From positions 1-64,000 of the forward strand of contig CANRGT010000006.1 in the NCBI GenBank assembly GCA_947630185.1: a stretch of DNA of 64,000 bases, read 5' to 3'. The DNA is from an uncultured Clostridia bacterium. GTDB taxonomy: Bacteria; Bacillota; Clostridia; TANB77; CAG-508. Every line of letters begins with the position of its first letter. The stretch's first letter is position 1. Positions 24,739 through 33,835 of the stretch are shown here, in pieces. A program made the position numbers and the translations under genes. The notes under the pieces are model-generated. The model did not search any database. It saw only the letters and a list, made by a program, of their open reading frames with translations, and had not been told where the DNA came from.

Positions 24739-25578
24739 TTACATTATTTCTAACTTCTCTTTAATCTTTTCCATATTTTGATTTGCTATCTTGTAACCCT
24801 TAGCATAGCAAAAATCAATCTTTTTAACATCAAACACAGTAGATGAATTTAGCGCTATATCAAGAATATAATTACTACTCTTTAATTTACAAGTATCTCT
24901 ATCATCAAATATAATATCTACACACCTAAATAATAGGTCAATTGCATTTTTAGGATCTTCGCCATCTTTTGCAGGGAATCTTACTGTTAAAATTTTTTCT
25001 GCACCTAATAAAGATAATTCTTCTTCTGGAATATTGTTAAGTACACCACCGTCTACAAATATTTTGCCTTCATATTCTAGTGGTGCAAAAAGCCCAGGGT
25101 AACTACAACTTGCTCTTACTGCCTTTCCTATTTCTATGTTTGAAATGTAGCAGTCCTTATCTATTTTTTTATTAGTAAATACATATTTTTTTCTTGTTTT
25201 TATATCTACTGTTGGTATTGAAATTGGCATTGGAATATCTTTAATGTATTTATAGCCTTTTAGTCTTGCACACTCATTCATAATTTCTTCTATTGCTTCA
25301 CCTGAAATAAGACCATTTCCTAAAATACTTTTTGTTGTTCTTATGTTTGAAAATATATATCTTGGGTCTGCTTTTAAAATGCTTTTAGAAAAATACTGAA
25401 ATAATTTTAACATTTCATCTGATGTGTAGCCCATTGCATATAAAGCTGCTACTATGCTTCCTATGCTAGTACCTGCTATTACAGATGCTTTAATATTATT
25501 TTCTTCTAATGCTTTTAAAACGCCTATGTGGGCAGCTCCTTTTACTCCACCACCTGATAGTGCTAAACCTATTTTCAT
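24739..25578 (-). CDS. patatin-like phospholipase (RssA/YchK type)
   Basis: 279 residues. Patatin fold with oxyanion hole GGGVKG (residues 9-14), nucleophile elbow GTSIGS (about 38-43, Ser in GxSxG) and catalytic DGG (FVDGGVLNN, about 173). Expected to hydrolyse acyl esters of phospholipids in the cytoplasm. No signal peptide. It lies 33 bp downstream of topB and is probably co-transcribed with it. The single-domain length is normal for bacterial RssA-like enzymes. Confidence 0.9.
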   Translation of the reverse strand: MKIGLALSGGGVKGAAHIGVLKALEENNIKASVIAGTSIGSIVAALYAMGYTSDEMLKLFQYFSKSILKADPRYIFSNIRTTKSILGNGLISGEAIEEIMNECARLKGYKYIKDIPMPISIPTVDIKTRKKYVFTNKKIDKDCYISNIEIGKAVRASCSYPGLFAPLEYEGKIFVDGGVLNNIPEEELSLLGAEKILTVRFPAKDGEDPKNAIDLLFRCVDIIFDDRDTCKLKSSNYILDIALNSSTVFDVKKIDFCYAKGYKIANQNMEKIKEKLEIM

Positions 25579-25611
25579 TATATTTACTTACTCCTTTGTT
25601 TATTTTTTTAT

Positions 25612-27705
25612 TTACCTTCTAACTACTAACTTGTCTATTTTAGAGTGGATATATGCCTCTAATTTTTTCATAAATTCATCTGGCTCAATTTCTTTTTTTG
25701 CAACCATGTCTAAGCCCTTTTCCCAACTTGCTGTAAGTTTTGGGTTTAACATGTCAGGCATTGACTGAAAAATTATATCATAAATTTTTTCTCCCTTTAC
25801 AGTAGGGGTAATTATTTGTGTTTTTGTATTTATTGCAATATAGCCTATTCTTTCTAGCTTTTTTATTATTTCTGCTCTTGTTGCACTTGTGCCTATTCCT
25901 GCTCCTTTTATTTGCTCTCTTAGCTCCTCTTCTTCAATTAGCTTTCCTGCATTTTCCATTGCAAGTATCATTGAGCCTGAATTGTATCTTGTTGGTGGAG
26001 ATGTTTCTGATGTTTTGGTTTCATAGTTTATTACACCTATTTGCTCACCTTTTTTTAATTTTTTCAAGATGTCTAAGTTATTTTCCTCTTCTCCTTCTTC
26101 ATTTCCATTTACTATTATATTTTCCTGACTTTTATTATTGGTATCAATACTTTTTTCATCTACTTGGCTTTCATTTTTTTTATCAATACTCTTTTCATTT
26201 ATTTGCATTTCAATATTACTTGCATATTTTTCTTGATTATTTATGCTTAACTTTTTATTTGAATTGTCTTTGTTTTCTTCCCCTTTGGTAATCTCCAAAA
26301 ATCCTTTTTTATCACAAACTTTACCACTTGCAGAAAATTGCTCCCTAAAATCGTCATTTTCAACTTCTATCGTAACTGATATTTTGCTATATTCTGCTGG
26401 TGGGAAAAAGATGCTTAAAAATCTTTTTACTATTACTCTGTACATTTGCTTATGTAGCTCTGGCAAGCTATCATAATTTTCAAAGCCTTGTCCTGTTGGA
26501 ATTATTGCATAGTGGTCCGTAATTTTACTATCATTTACATACTTGGTTTTCACTAAATTTGTTGAATATTTTTCTTCTGCCATTTTTTTAAGGTAGCCTT
26601 GTATTTCTTCATCATGAAATCCTTTTGCAAGCCCATTTAGATTTTTTGATATTACTTTTGCAACAGCAGTAGATAGCACTCTTGCATCTGTTCTAGGGTA
26701 TGTAACTAACTTTTTTTCATACAAATTTTGTATTATATCCAATGTTTCATCTGGTTTTATTTTAAAACGCTTGGTGGCTTCATTTTGAATTTCTGCTAAG
26801 TTAAAAAGAAGTGGCGCATTTTCTTTTGTTTTTGATTTCTTAACTTCTGTTATGACTGCCTTTTTATTTTGAAGTGATATAATAAATTTTTTAGCTTCTT
26901 CTTCACTTTTAAAGCCCGCTTCATTATATAGTTTAGAAGATTCAAAAAGTGAAGATTTTTCTGTGACCTTCCATTCTGCTGAAAATGAACTTCCTTCGTT
27001 TCCAAATGTTCCTATTATTTTATAATATGGTGTCTTCTTAAAGCTTAAAATCTCTCTTTCTCTTTGTACTACCATTCCTAATACGCATGTCATAACCCTA
27101 CCAACAGAAATTGAAATTTTTTCTTCACCTATATCTTTTGCCATTCGTCTTCCATAAATTATTGAAAGAAGCCTTGAAAAGTTTATTCCTATAAGGTAAT
27201 CCTCTTTTGCTCTAAGATAGGCAGAGTTACATAAGCTATCATATTCTGATAAATCTTTTGCTTCATTAATTCCTCTTTTTATTTCTTCTTCTGTTTGTGA
27301 ATCTATCCATACTCTTTTTCTTGTGGCATTTATTTTTCCTATTTGATTTTCTACTAAACGATAAATGTATTCTCCTTCTCGCCCAGAGTCGGTTGCAACA
27401 TAAATACAGCCTACATCATCTCTAATTAGTAGGCTTTTTACTATATTAAATTGCTTTTCTACATTTGGTATTACTTCATATTTATACTCTTTTGGCATAA
27501 ATGGTAGTGTGTCTAATCTCCAAAACTTTAAGTTTTCATCATATTTTTCAGGGTAACTCATTGTTACTAAATGTCCAACACACCATGTGATAATCCAAGT
27601 GTCTGATTCTATATAACCATCTTTTCTGTTTCCACCACAATTAAGCACTTTTGCAAATTCCATAGCTACAGATGGCTTTTCAGTAATTAGTAGATTCTTA
27701 GACAT
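25612..27705 (-). CDS. topB: DNA topoisomerase III (type IA)
   Basis: 697 residues. TOPRIM domain at the start (NLLITEKPSVAMEFAKVL, YVATDSGREGEYIYRLV with the metal-binding acidic residues). The catalytic tyrosine is in KKLVTYPRTDARVLS. SGSMILAMENAGK and GIGTSATRAEIIKKLERIGY complete the type IA core. An acidic insertion at about 480-525 with a repeated EKSID...NESQ unit lies in the C-terminal third. No zinc fingers. Relaxes and decatenates negatively supercoiled DNA. Confidence 0.93.
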   Translation of the reverse strand: MSKNLLITEKPSVAMEFAKVLNCGGNRKDGYIESDTWIITWCVGHLVTMSYPEKYDENLKFWRLDTLPFMPKEYKYEVIPNVEKQFNIVKSLLIRDDVGCIYVATDSGREGEYIYRLVENQIGKINATRKRVWIDSQTEEEIKRGINEAKDLSEYDSLCNSAYLRAKEDYLIGINFSRLLSIIYGRRMAKDIGEEKISISVGRVMTCVLGMVVQREREILSFKKTPYYKIIGTFGNEGSSFSAEWKVTEKSSLFESSKLYNEAGFKSEEEAKKFIISLQNKKAVITEVKKSKTKENAPLLFNLAEIQNEATKRFKIKPDETLDIIQNLYEKKLVTYPRTDARVLSTAVAKVISKNLNGLAKGFHDEEIQGYLKKMAEEKYSTNLVKTKYVNDSKITDHYAIIPTGQGFENYDSLPELHKQMYRVIVKRFLSIFFPPAEYSKISVTIEVENDDFREQFSASGKVCDKKGFLEITKGEENKDNSNKKLSINNQEKYASNIEMQINEKSIDKKNESQVDEKSIDTNNKSQENIIVNGNEEGEEENNLDILKKLKKGEQIGVINYETKTSETSPPTRYNSGSMILAMENAGKLIEEEELREQIKGAGIGTSATRAEIIKKLERIGYIAINTKTQIITPTVKGEKIYDIIFQSMPDMLNPKLTASWEKGLDMVAKKEIEPDEFMKKLEAYIHSKIDKLVVRR

Positions 27706-27728
27706 CTTTATTTTTCCTTTTGCTCAAT

Positions 27729-27757
27729 TATATATAACTTTTTATAAAAATAATCAA
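27729..27757 (-). promoter_or_regulatory. possible SigA promoter of topB
   Basis: Minus strand TTGATT (27752-27757), 17-bp spacer, TATATA (27729-27734), 24 bp before the topB start. The short leader makes the assignment uncertain. Confidence 0.4.
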
Positions 27758-27826
27758 TTTAAGTTTTTAATAAAATTAATATATAAGAATACTTCTTTAT
27801 GTCAAGCACATTTTAATTAATAAGCA

Positions 27827-28684
27827 TTACTCAAACCATACTACATCCATTTCTGATGTATAATTGTTATTTCCATATGGGAATATTACATATAAGTCTC
27901 CACTTTTTCCTAAGAAAAATGTATTTATATTATTTATTTGATATATACTACTAGTTAAATCTCTGCTATATACACTATATCCTGATTCAAGTAATTTTTT
28001 AGCATTATCATCTGCCTTTTGAACTACATCCATAATCTTCTTATGAGCATCACTTCTAAGTATATTTTTGCTTGCTAATAAATCCACAAGTTTTACTTCT
28101 TCTCCTGTTAATAAATTATAATTATATGTTTGAACTATAACTCTTTGAGGATTATTTCCAACTTTCAAATTTGATTCTATAGCTACTGATAAAATATTCC
28201 CAGTTATATTTGCAGTGTAATATACGCTATAAATTGTCTTTTCTGTATTTTGATTGCTTAAAATTTCGGCAGCTTTATTTGCAAATATTGATTGTGTATT
28301 ATTATTAAAATTTATTGGTATATCTGCTGATATATTAATTACTGGTAAATAGATATCAACTTCATAATTTTCATTTTGTTCATGACTTTCATATGCAGTA
28401 TAAACAATATCCTTTGTGTTATCTAATTTAGTTATATTTATATTACTATTATTTTCTAATAAAAATTGATTTGTAAACAATCCCATAAATTGCGCTTTTA
28501 TTTCTTCTTGTGTTTTTTCTGTTTGTTCATCTCCACCTAACACATTTAATGTAGGTAAAATCAAATTGTTCTTATCTTGGTCTTGTACAAAAAATTGCAC
28601 ATAAATTCCTATAATAATTGCAATAGCACATATAACACCAATTACTATATACATAATTTTATACTTTGGCATATTAAATTTCAT
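27827..28684 (-). CDS. membrane-anchored DUF4163/DUF3298-like protein
   Basis: 285 residues. A single N-terminal membrane segment (IMYIVIGVICAIAIIIGIYVQF) and an extracytoplasmic domain. The second half (VIVQTYNYNLLTGEEVKLVDLL, later FPYGNNNYTSEMDVVWF) has the DUF3298 pattern seen in RsiV and PdaC-type proteins. The preceding part, with the IPINFNN motif, matches DUF4163. Such domains bind peptidoglycan-related ligands or lysozyme, but the ligand here is unknown. It is followed by topB at a distance of 121 bp. Confidence 0.65.
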   Translation of the reverse strand: MKFNMPKYKIMYIVIGVICAIAIIIGIYVQFFVQDQDKNNLILPTLNVLGGDEQTEKTQEEIKAQFMGLFTNQFLLENNSNINITKLDNTKDIVYTAYESHEQNENYEVDIYLPVINISADIPINFNNNTQSIFANKAAEILSNQNTEKTIYSVYYTANITGNILSVAIESNLKVGNNPQRVIVQTYNYNLLTGEEVKLVDLLASKNILRSDAHKKIMDVVQKADDNAKKLLESGYSVYSRDLTSSIYQINNINTFFLGKSGDLYVIFPYGNNNYTSEMDVVWFE

Positions 28685-28741
28685 CCTTTATAATATATTT
28701 AGGTTTTTATGTTGGACTACCTATAAATCCATGAATTATAT

Positions 28742-29854
28742 TTATAGCATTGTTACTATTAGCAATGCTATTAAAAACATTGTATTAAATATAGTAAACA
28801 TCACTACATACTTTCCAAATTTTTTTGGTTGATGTTTTAAAAATTCTTTAAGAGTTATTAAGCTTGCTAGTGATGAAATCAATATTCCTAATGAACCAAT
28901 ATTAACTGATATTAACAACTCTCTATAATTTTCTGTGAATTTTGACAAAAATATTGCTGTTGGAACATTACTAATAAACTGACACGATACTATTCCTGCT
29001 ATCAATGTATTTTTAACTACTATTTGAGATATAAACTCTTTAATTATTGGTATTCTTGCAATGTTACCAGAAAATATGAAAAATACACAAAAAGTTGCAA
29101 TCAATGCATAATCTACATCTTTAAATATCTTTCTATTAACAAATAATATAGTTATTACTACAATTCCTAATGCTATTAAATATGGTATTACTCTAAAAAT
29201 GCTAAGTATTACAATGATAAATAACACTGCATATATGTATAATTCTTTTTTATTAACAGCTATTTTAGAATTATTTTTTAATTTTAATGGTTCATTTTTT
29301 ACAAAAGCACAACATATATATAAAAGTACTGCAACTGTTATTGATTGCATTAATAAAATTCCAAAAAATTCTGTTGTTTCTATATTATAGTACGAGTATA
29401 GATATAAATTCTGTGGATTTCCATATGGTGTAATCATTCCACCCATATTAGCTGCTATAGTTTGCATTATAAATGTAAATGCTAAATATTTATCATTATT
29501 GGTTGAATGTAAAACTATATATGTAAGTGGCAAGAATGTAATTAAGGACATATCATTAGCAACTATCATGTCAAAGAAAAATGTTCCAAATACTAGTGAA
29601 TATATAACTGTTCTTCTTGTATGAAATAAACTTATCATCTTTCTTGATATTAATTCAAATGCATTTGTACTTTTTAGTCCTGCTACTACTGCTAACATAC
29701 AAAATAGGCATATTAAAGTATTATAATCAAAATAATCTAAATAAGTTTTATCTATTGGTACAAAAAAACAAGTTATTATTGTAAGCACTATTGCTACTGA
29801 TAACACTGCTTCTTTTTTTATAAAATTTCCTACTTTTTCTATTACTTTATTCAT
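28742..29854 (-). CDS. SLC13/CitMHS-type anion permease
   Basis: 370 residues with about ten hydrophobic segments. Two re-entrant signature regions of the ion-transporter superfamily are visible: NMGGMITPYGNPQNLYLY in the first half and CQFISNVPTAIFLSKF in the second. This points to a sodium- or proton-coupled carrier for an inorganic or dicarboxylic anion. The substrate cannot be read from the sequence. A promoter lies at 29888-29916. Confidence 0.75.
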   Translation of the reverse strand: MNKVIEKVGNFIKKEAVLSVAIVLTIITCFFVPIDKTYLDYFDYNTLICLFCMLAVVAGLKSTNAFELISRKMISLFHTRRTVIYSLVFGTFFFDMIVANDMSLITFLPLTYIVLHSTNNDKYLAFTFIMQTIAANMGGMITPYGNPQNLYLYSYYNIETTEFFGILLMQSITVAVLLYICCAFVKNEPLKLKNNSKIAVNKKELYIYAVLFIIVILSIFRVIPYLIALGIVVITILFVNRKIFKDVDYALIATFCVFFIFSGNIARIPIIKEFISQIVVKNTLIAGIVSCQFISNVPTAIFLSKFTENYRELLISVNIGSLGILISSLASLITLKEFLKHQPKKFGKYVVMFTIFNTMFLIALLIVTML

Positions 29855-29887
29855 TTGTGCTCTCCAATTATCTTTCGTGTTTTAATT

Positions 29888-29916
29888 ATTATACCATACA
29901 TTTTTTTATTGTTCTA
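29888..29916 (-). promoter_or_regulatory. probable SigA promoter of the permease gene
   Basis: Minus strand TATAAT (29888-29893) with a TGG extended -10 and a weak -35 TAGAAC (29911-29916) at 17 bp, 34 bp before the ATG. Confidence 0.5.
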
Positions 29917-29929
29917 TATTATACATAAA

Positions 29930-29968
29930 AAAAATGAAAATCGCGAGAATTAACTCGCGACTTTTTTG
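29930..29968 (-). terminator. terminator after the LRR gene
   Basis: Stem TCGCGAG / CTCGCGA (29941-29960) with a T run on the minus strand and also T on the plus side, so it could work both ways. Confidence 0.8.
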
Positions 29969-29983
29969 CAATAGGTAAATGTT

Positions 29984-30280
29984 TTACCAGTTTCTAGGGT
30001 AACTTACCTTTCGTAGTTGCATACACCCCTTGAGCATTCCATCGGAAACTTCTAATGCCTCAACCTTTGATAGGTTTATCTTTTCAAGATTCCGACAATC
30101 TTGAAATGCTCCAGTTTCTAAAATAAACACCTCATCCGAACTGATGATTTTGACAGATAATATATTCTCCTTTGAGAAAGGAGCTATTGCTCTAGTCATC
30201 TCATCCTCAGTTAGTACATTGCTGATTTCTTTCCGAATAGTGTGTTTGCCGGATACTTTAATGATGATTTCGTTCTTCAT
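29984..30280 (-). CDS. short BspA-type leucine-rich-repeat protein
   Basis: 98 residues. The C-terminal half carries two LRR_5/BspA units (LETGAFQDCRNLEKINLSKV and VSDGMLKGCMQLRKVSYP). The N-terminal half is a charged alpha/beta stretch with no signal peptide. BspA repeats normally occur in long surface proteins, so this may be a fragment or a stand-alone single-domain protein. ATG with AAAGGAG. G+C is higher than in the neighbours, as in the FGE gene and purC, hinting at transfer. No function assigned. Confidence 0.6.
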   Translation of the reverse strand: MKNEIIIKVSGKHTIRKEISNVLTEDEMTRAIAPFSKENILSVKIISSDEVFILETGAFQDCRNLEKINLSKVEALEVSDGMLKGCMQLRKVSYPRNW

Positions 30281-30508
30281 AATGTAATCTCCTTTGTTTT
30301 AAACATAGTTGTTTTTGACTGTTGTTTGACCTTTCTACCCTTCCTCCTTATAAGGGGGCTAAATTTGCAAATATAAAATACTTACATACATATATTATAC
30401 CATTTTTATGGTTTTATGTCAATTTTGTGTGCTTATAAATAGCTGTATTAAGCATTTAAATTAACTTTATCAATAACTTTTAGGCTTTTTAAAATACAGC
30501 AAATTCCA
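30281..30508. other. divergent intergenic region between LRR and clpE genes
   Basis: It holds a pair of heptads read on the minus strand as GGTCAAA-CAAC-AGTCAAA (30314-30331), a near-palindrome CCTCCTTATAAGGGGG (30345-30360), and otherwise AT-rich text. Heptads of this kind resemble a CtsR operator, but the spacing is 4 and not 3. No gene seen. Confidence 0.35.
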
Positions 30509-30537
30509 TTGACTTAAAACCCATTTTGTTGTATTAT
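30509..30537 (+). promoter_or_regulatory. SigA promoter of clpE-pgsA
   Basis: TTGACT (30509-30514), 17-bp spacer, TATTAT (30532-30537), 46 bp before the clpE start codon. Confidence 0.75.
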
Positions 30538-30583
30538 ATATACATATTTAAACTTAAATAAAGAATGGAGCTAAAAATAAAAT

Positions 30584-33004
30584 ATGTTATGTTCAATATG
30601 TAATAAAAATACTGCTGTGATATTTACAAATAAAAAAGATGAAAACGGCAATTCAAAAGTAGAAGGTTATTGCACTGAATGTGCAAAAAAATTAGGAATT
30701 AATCCAATAGAATCTATGATGAAGCAAGCTAATTTATCTGAAAAAGATTTAAGTGAAATGACTAAACAAATTGAAAACATTGTAAGTAACATGGCGGAAA
30801 ATATAGATATGGATGCTATTTCTGGGCAAATGGATAATATAGATCCTGAAGAAATGGAAGATATAGAAAGAAACGGTGCAATTCAATTTAGTGCTATTCC
30901 ACTAGGTTCTATTTTTTCTAATATGTTTGGTACACCTAATAATGATTCTTCTAATAGCGAAGCTTCTAGTAATTCAACTTCTAGTGAAAAGAAAAAGGTT
31001 AAAATTGATAAAGAAAAGAGAAAAGATAAGCGTAAGAAAACATTAGAAACTTATGGTACTAACTTAACTTTGAAAGCACAAAATAATCAATTAGATATGG
31101 TAATTGGTAGAGATAAAGAAATTCAAAGAATGATTCAAATTTTAAATCGTCGTACTAAAAATAACCCATGTTTAATTGGTGAACCTGGCGTTGGTAAAAC
31201 AGCTATTGCACAAGGCTTAGCTATTAAAATTGCAAGTGGTAATGTTCCTGCAAAATTATTAAATAAAGAAGTATATTTATTAGATATGACTGCCATTGTT
31301 GCAGGTACTCAATTTAGAGGTCAATTTGAAGCTCGTATGAAAGCTATTATTGATGAGTGCAAAAATTTAGGAAATATCATTTTAGTTATTGATGAAATTC
31401 ACAATATTATAGGTGCTGGCGATGCAGAACATTCTATGAATGCTGCAAATATTTTAAAGCCTTCTCTTTCTAATGGTGAGGTTCAGTTAATTGGAACTAC
31501 CACTTTAAAAGAATATCGTAAGTACATTGAAAAAGATAGTGCTTTAGAGAGAAGATTTCAACCTGTTATTGTTGAAGAGCCTTCTATAACAGATTCTATC
31601 GATATTCTAGAAGGTATTAAAAAGTATTATGAAGATTATCACAAAGTAAAAATATCTAATGATGTTATAAAGCAGGCTGTTATTATGTCTGAAAAATATA
31701 TTCATGATAGATTTTTACCTGATAAAGCTATTGATATTCTTGATGAAGCTTGCTCTCGTATAAATTTGAATAATAAAGAATTATATAAGTTAGAAGTTTT
31801 AAAAAACGAGCTTAAATCAGTTCAAGAAGAAAAAGAAGAAGCTGCTCTTGCTGATTCTACTGAGGATTATAAAAAGGCTGCCGAATTAAAAGCAAAAGAG
31901 TGTAGCTTAATTGAGCAAATAGATGCTTTAAATGAAAAAATGAAGCTAAAAAGTATAACTGTTCAAGATATAGCTGAAGTAATTGAAAGCTGGACTAAAA
32001 TTCCTGTTAAGAAAATTACAGAAGCGGAAACTCAAAAGTTATTAAATTTAGAGGACAACTTACATAAAAGAGTTATTGGGCAAGATTCAGCTGTTGAGGC
32101 TGTATCAAGAGCAATTAGGCGTAATCGTGCGGGCTTAAAAAGCACTAAAAGACCACCTTCATTTATATTTGTAGGTCCTACTGGTGTTGGTAAAACTGAG
32201 CTTGCTAAATCTCTTGCTTATGAAATGTTTGGAAATGAAAATTCTATTATTCGTATAGATATGTCTGAATATATGGAAAGTCATTCTACTTCTAAGTTAA
32301 TTGGCTCACCTCCAGGATATGTTGGTTATGATGATGCAGGTCAGCTAACAGAAAAAGTAAAAAGAAATCCATATTCAATAGTTCTATTAGATGAAATTGA
32401 AAAAGCTCATCCAGATGTTTTCAATATTTTGTTACAGGTATTAGATGATGGAAGATTAACTGATAGTCAAGGTAATACTGTTAGTTTTGAAAATACTATA
32501 ATTATTATGACATCTAACGCGGGCTCTAACCAAAATACTAATTCGATTGGCTTTGGCGGTATGCGTATGAGTCAAGATAAAGTAATGGATAGCTTAAAAG
32601 AAACTTTCCGTCCTGAATTCTTAAATAGGGTTGATGAGATTGTTATATTTGAGCAATTAAATTCTGACCAGTTATTAAAAATTGTAGATTTAATGCTAGA
32701 TGATACTAGAAAAGCTTTAGCTGATAAAGATATTACTATGAATATATCAAATGAAGCTCAAAAATTTTTACTAGAAAAAGGAACTGATATTAAATATGGT
32801 GCAAGACCTTTAAGAAGAGCTATTCAAAGATATTTAGAAGATGAGCTTTCTGATATGATATTAAGAGGTACTCTTCAAAATGGAAATACTGTTACAATTG
32901 ATTTAAATAAAACAAATTCCGTTAATGCACATGAAATCAATTTAAATAGAGTAGATACAATTAATGCAAATGAGACACGTTTAGAATTTAATGTAGAAAA
33001 ATAA
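30584..33004 (+). CDS. clpE: ClpE-like AAA+ unfoldase with N-terminal zinc finger
   Basis: 806 residues. N-terminal four-Cys zinc finger (CSICNKNT...YCTECAKKLG) as in ClpE and McsA, then a charged linker instead of the usual Clp N-domain. First AAA ring with Walker A GEPGVGKT and Walker B VIDEIHN, a coiled-coil middle region with UVR-like residues (about 400-450), and second AAA ring with GPTGVGKTELAK and LLDEIEKAHPDV. The C-terminal D2-small domain ends near residue 780. It should unfold proteins for ClpP or disaggregate them. One of the few plus-strand genes, followed 12 bp later by pgsA. ClpC is the main alternative; the zinc finger favours ClpE. Confidence 0.85.
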   Translation: MLCSICNKNTAVIFTNKKDENGNSKVEGYCTECAKKLGINPIESMMKQANLSEKDLSEMTKQIENIVSNMAENIDMDAISGQMDNIDPEEMEDIERNGAIQFSAIPLGSIFSNMFGTPNNDSSNSEASSNSTSSEKKKVKIDKEKRKDKRKKTLETYGTNLTLKAQNNQLDMVIGRDKEIQRMIQILNRRTKNNPCLIGEPGVGKTAIAQGLAIKIASGNVPAKLLNKEVYLLDMTAIVAGTQFRGQFEARMKAIIDECKNLGNIILVIDEIHNIIGAGDAEHSMNAANILKPSLSNGEVQLIGTTTLKEYRKYIEKDSALERRFQPVIVEEPSITDSIDILEGIKKYYEDYHKVKISNDVIKQAVIMSEKYIHDRFLPDKAIDILDEACSRINLNNKELYKLEVLKNELKSVQEEKEEAALADSTEDYKKAAELKAKECSLIEQIDALNEKMKLKSITVQDIAEVIESWTKIPVKKITEAETQKLLNLEDNLHKRVIGQDSAVEAVSRAIRRNRAGLKSTKRPPSFIFVGPTGVGKTELAKSLAYEMFGNENSIIRIDMSEYMESHSTSKLIGSPPGYVGYDDAGQLTEKVKRNPYSIVLLDEIEKAHPDVFNILLQVLDDGRLTDSQGNTVSFENTIIIMTSNAGSNQNTNSIGFGGMRMSQDKVMDSLKETFRPEFLNRVDEIVIFEQLNSDQLLKIVDLMLDDTRKALADKDITMNISNEAQKFLLEKGTDIKYGARPLRRAIQRYLEDELSDMILRGTLQNGNTVTIDLNKTNSVNAHEINLNRVDTINANETRLEFNVEK

Positions 33005-33016
33005 GGAGATATTTAT

Positions 33017-33619
33017 ATGGCAAAGCACATACCTAATATTTTAACGATAGCACGATTTTTCTTAATACCTTTAATAATTTATTTTATTATAACAGAGCAA
33101 TACATTCTTGCTTTAATATTTCTTATACTTTCAGGCTTAACTGATGTATTAGATGGTTTTATTGCAAGAAAATTCAATTTTATTACTAACTTTGGAAAAT
33201 TAGTAGATCCATTAGCAGATAAGGCTACTCAAATTTCTGTATTATTAGCAATTTCTTTTAAAGGAATTATTCCTTTTTGGATTATTATAATCGTTGTAAT
33301 AAAAGAAGCTACTATGATAGCTGGTGCATCCTTCCTTTATGGAAAAGAGCTTGTTGTTTCTAGCAGATGGTTTGGCAAGCTTGCTACTGTACTTTTCTAC
33401 TTTGCTATTGCTTGCTCATTCTTTATTAAATATTGGAATAACATTGCTTTTGCACCTGGTAACTCTGTAACTCCTATGCCACAATTTGATTTATGGATAT
33501 ACTATTTAGCTTTAATTACAACAATATTCTCACTTGTTATGTATTACATTACATTCTACAAGCAAGGATACTTGAAAAAAGAGAATTTAAAAATAAGAAA
33601 TGATGATAATGCTAAATAA
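33017..33619 (+). CDS. pgsA: CDP-diacylglycerol-glycerol-3-phosphate 3-phosphatidyltransferase
   Basis: 200 residues, integral membrane. It carries the CDP-alcohol phosphatidyltransferase motif DG-AR-G-D-D: DVLDGFIARKF then FGKLVDPLADK. N-terminal HIPNILTIARFFLIP is typical of PgsA. It makes phosphatidylglycerol-phosphate, the precursor of anionic membrane lipids. AAGGAG site; co-transcribed with clpE, an unusual partner. Confidence 0.93.
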   Translation: MAKHIPNILTIARFFLIPLIIYFIITEQYILALIFLILSGLTDVLDGFIARKFNFITNFGKLVDPLADKATQISVLLAISFKGIIPFWIIIIVVIKEATMIAGASFLYGKELVVSSRWFGKLATVLFYFAIACSFFIKYWNNIAFAPGNSVTPMPQFDLWIYYLALITTIFSLVMYYITFYKQGYLKKENLKIRNDDNAK

Positions 33620-33660
33620 TTACATTTTAAAATAACTGCAATTCAAAATAAAAATAAAAT

Positions 33661-33824
33661 AAATAAAGTAAAATAGTTTTTGTGTAGCAACGCGCAGCGT
33701 TCAAGCGGAACGAAGTGAAGTGCGCTTGGAGCAACCTACATATTATATGAAAAAATTGTATCTACAATTTTTTCATAAAAGGTTGCGACAGCAAGTTGCA
33801 AACAAAAACTATTTTACTTTATTT
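33661..33824. repeat. palindrome-embedded intergenic element, copy 3
   Basis: The outer arms are 23 bp and perfect (33661-33683 against 33802-33824, AAATAAAGTAAAATAGTTTT...). The core GCAACGCGCAGCGTTC...GAAGTGCGCTTGGAGCAACC ends in GGTTGCGACAGCAAGTTGC. End pairs are GCAAC/GTTGC where copy 1 has GCACC/GGTGC. The inner loop holds a second palindrome, ATGAAAAAATTGTA-tc-TACAATTTTTTCAT (33748-33777). It lies between the convergent pgsA and bofC-like genes, so the long hairpin might also end both transcripts. Confidence 0.85.
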
Positions 33825-33835
33825 TATATAAGTCG

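Noticed and set aside
30314..30331. CtsR operator upstream of clpE
   Set aside because: The heptads are 4 bp apart where 3 is required, and they lie about 180 bp upstream of the clpE promoter.
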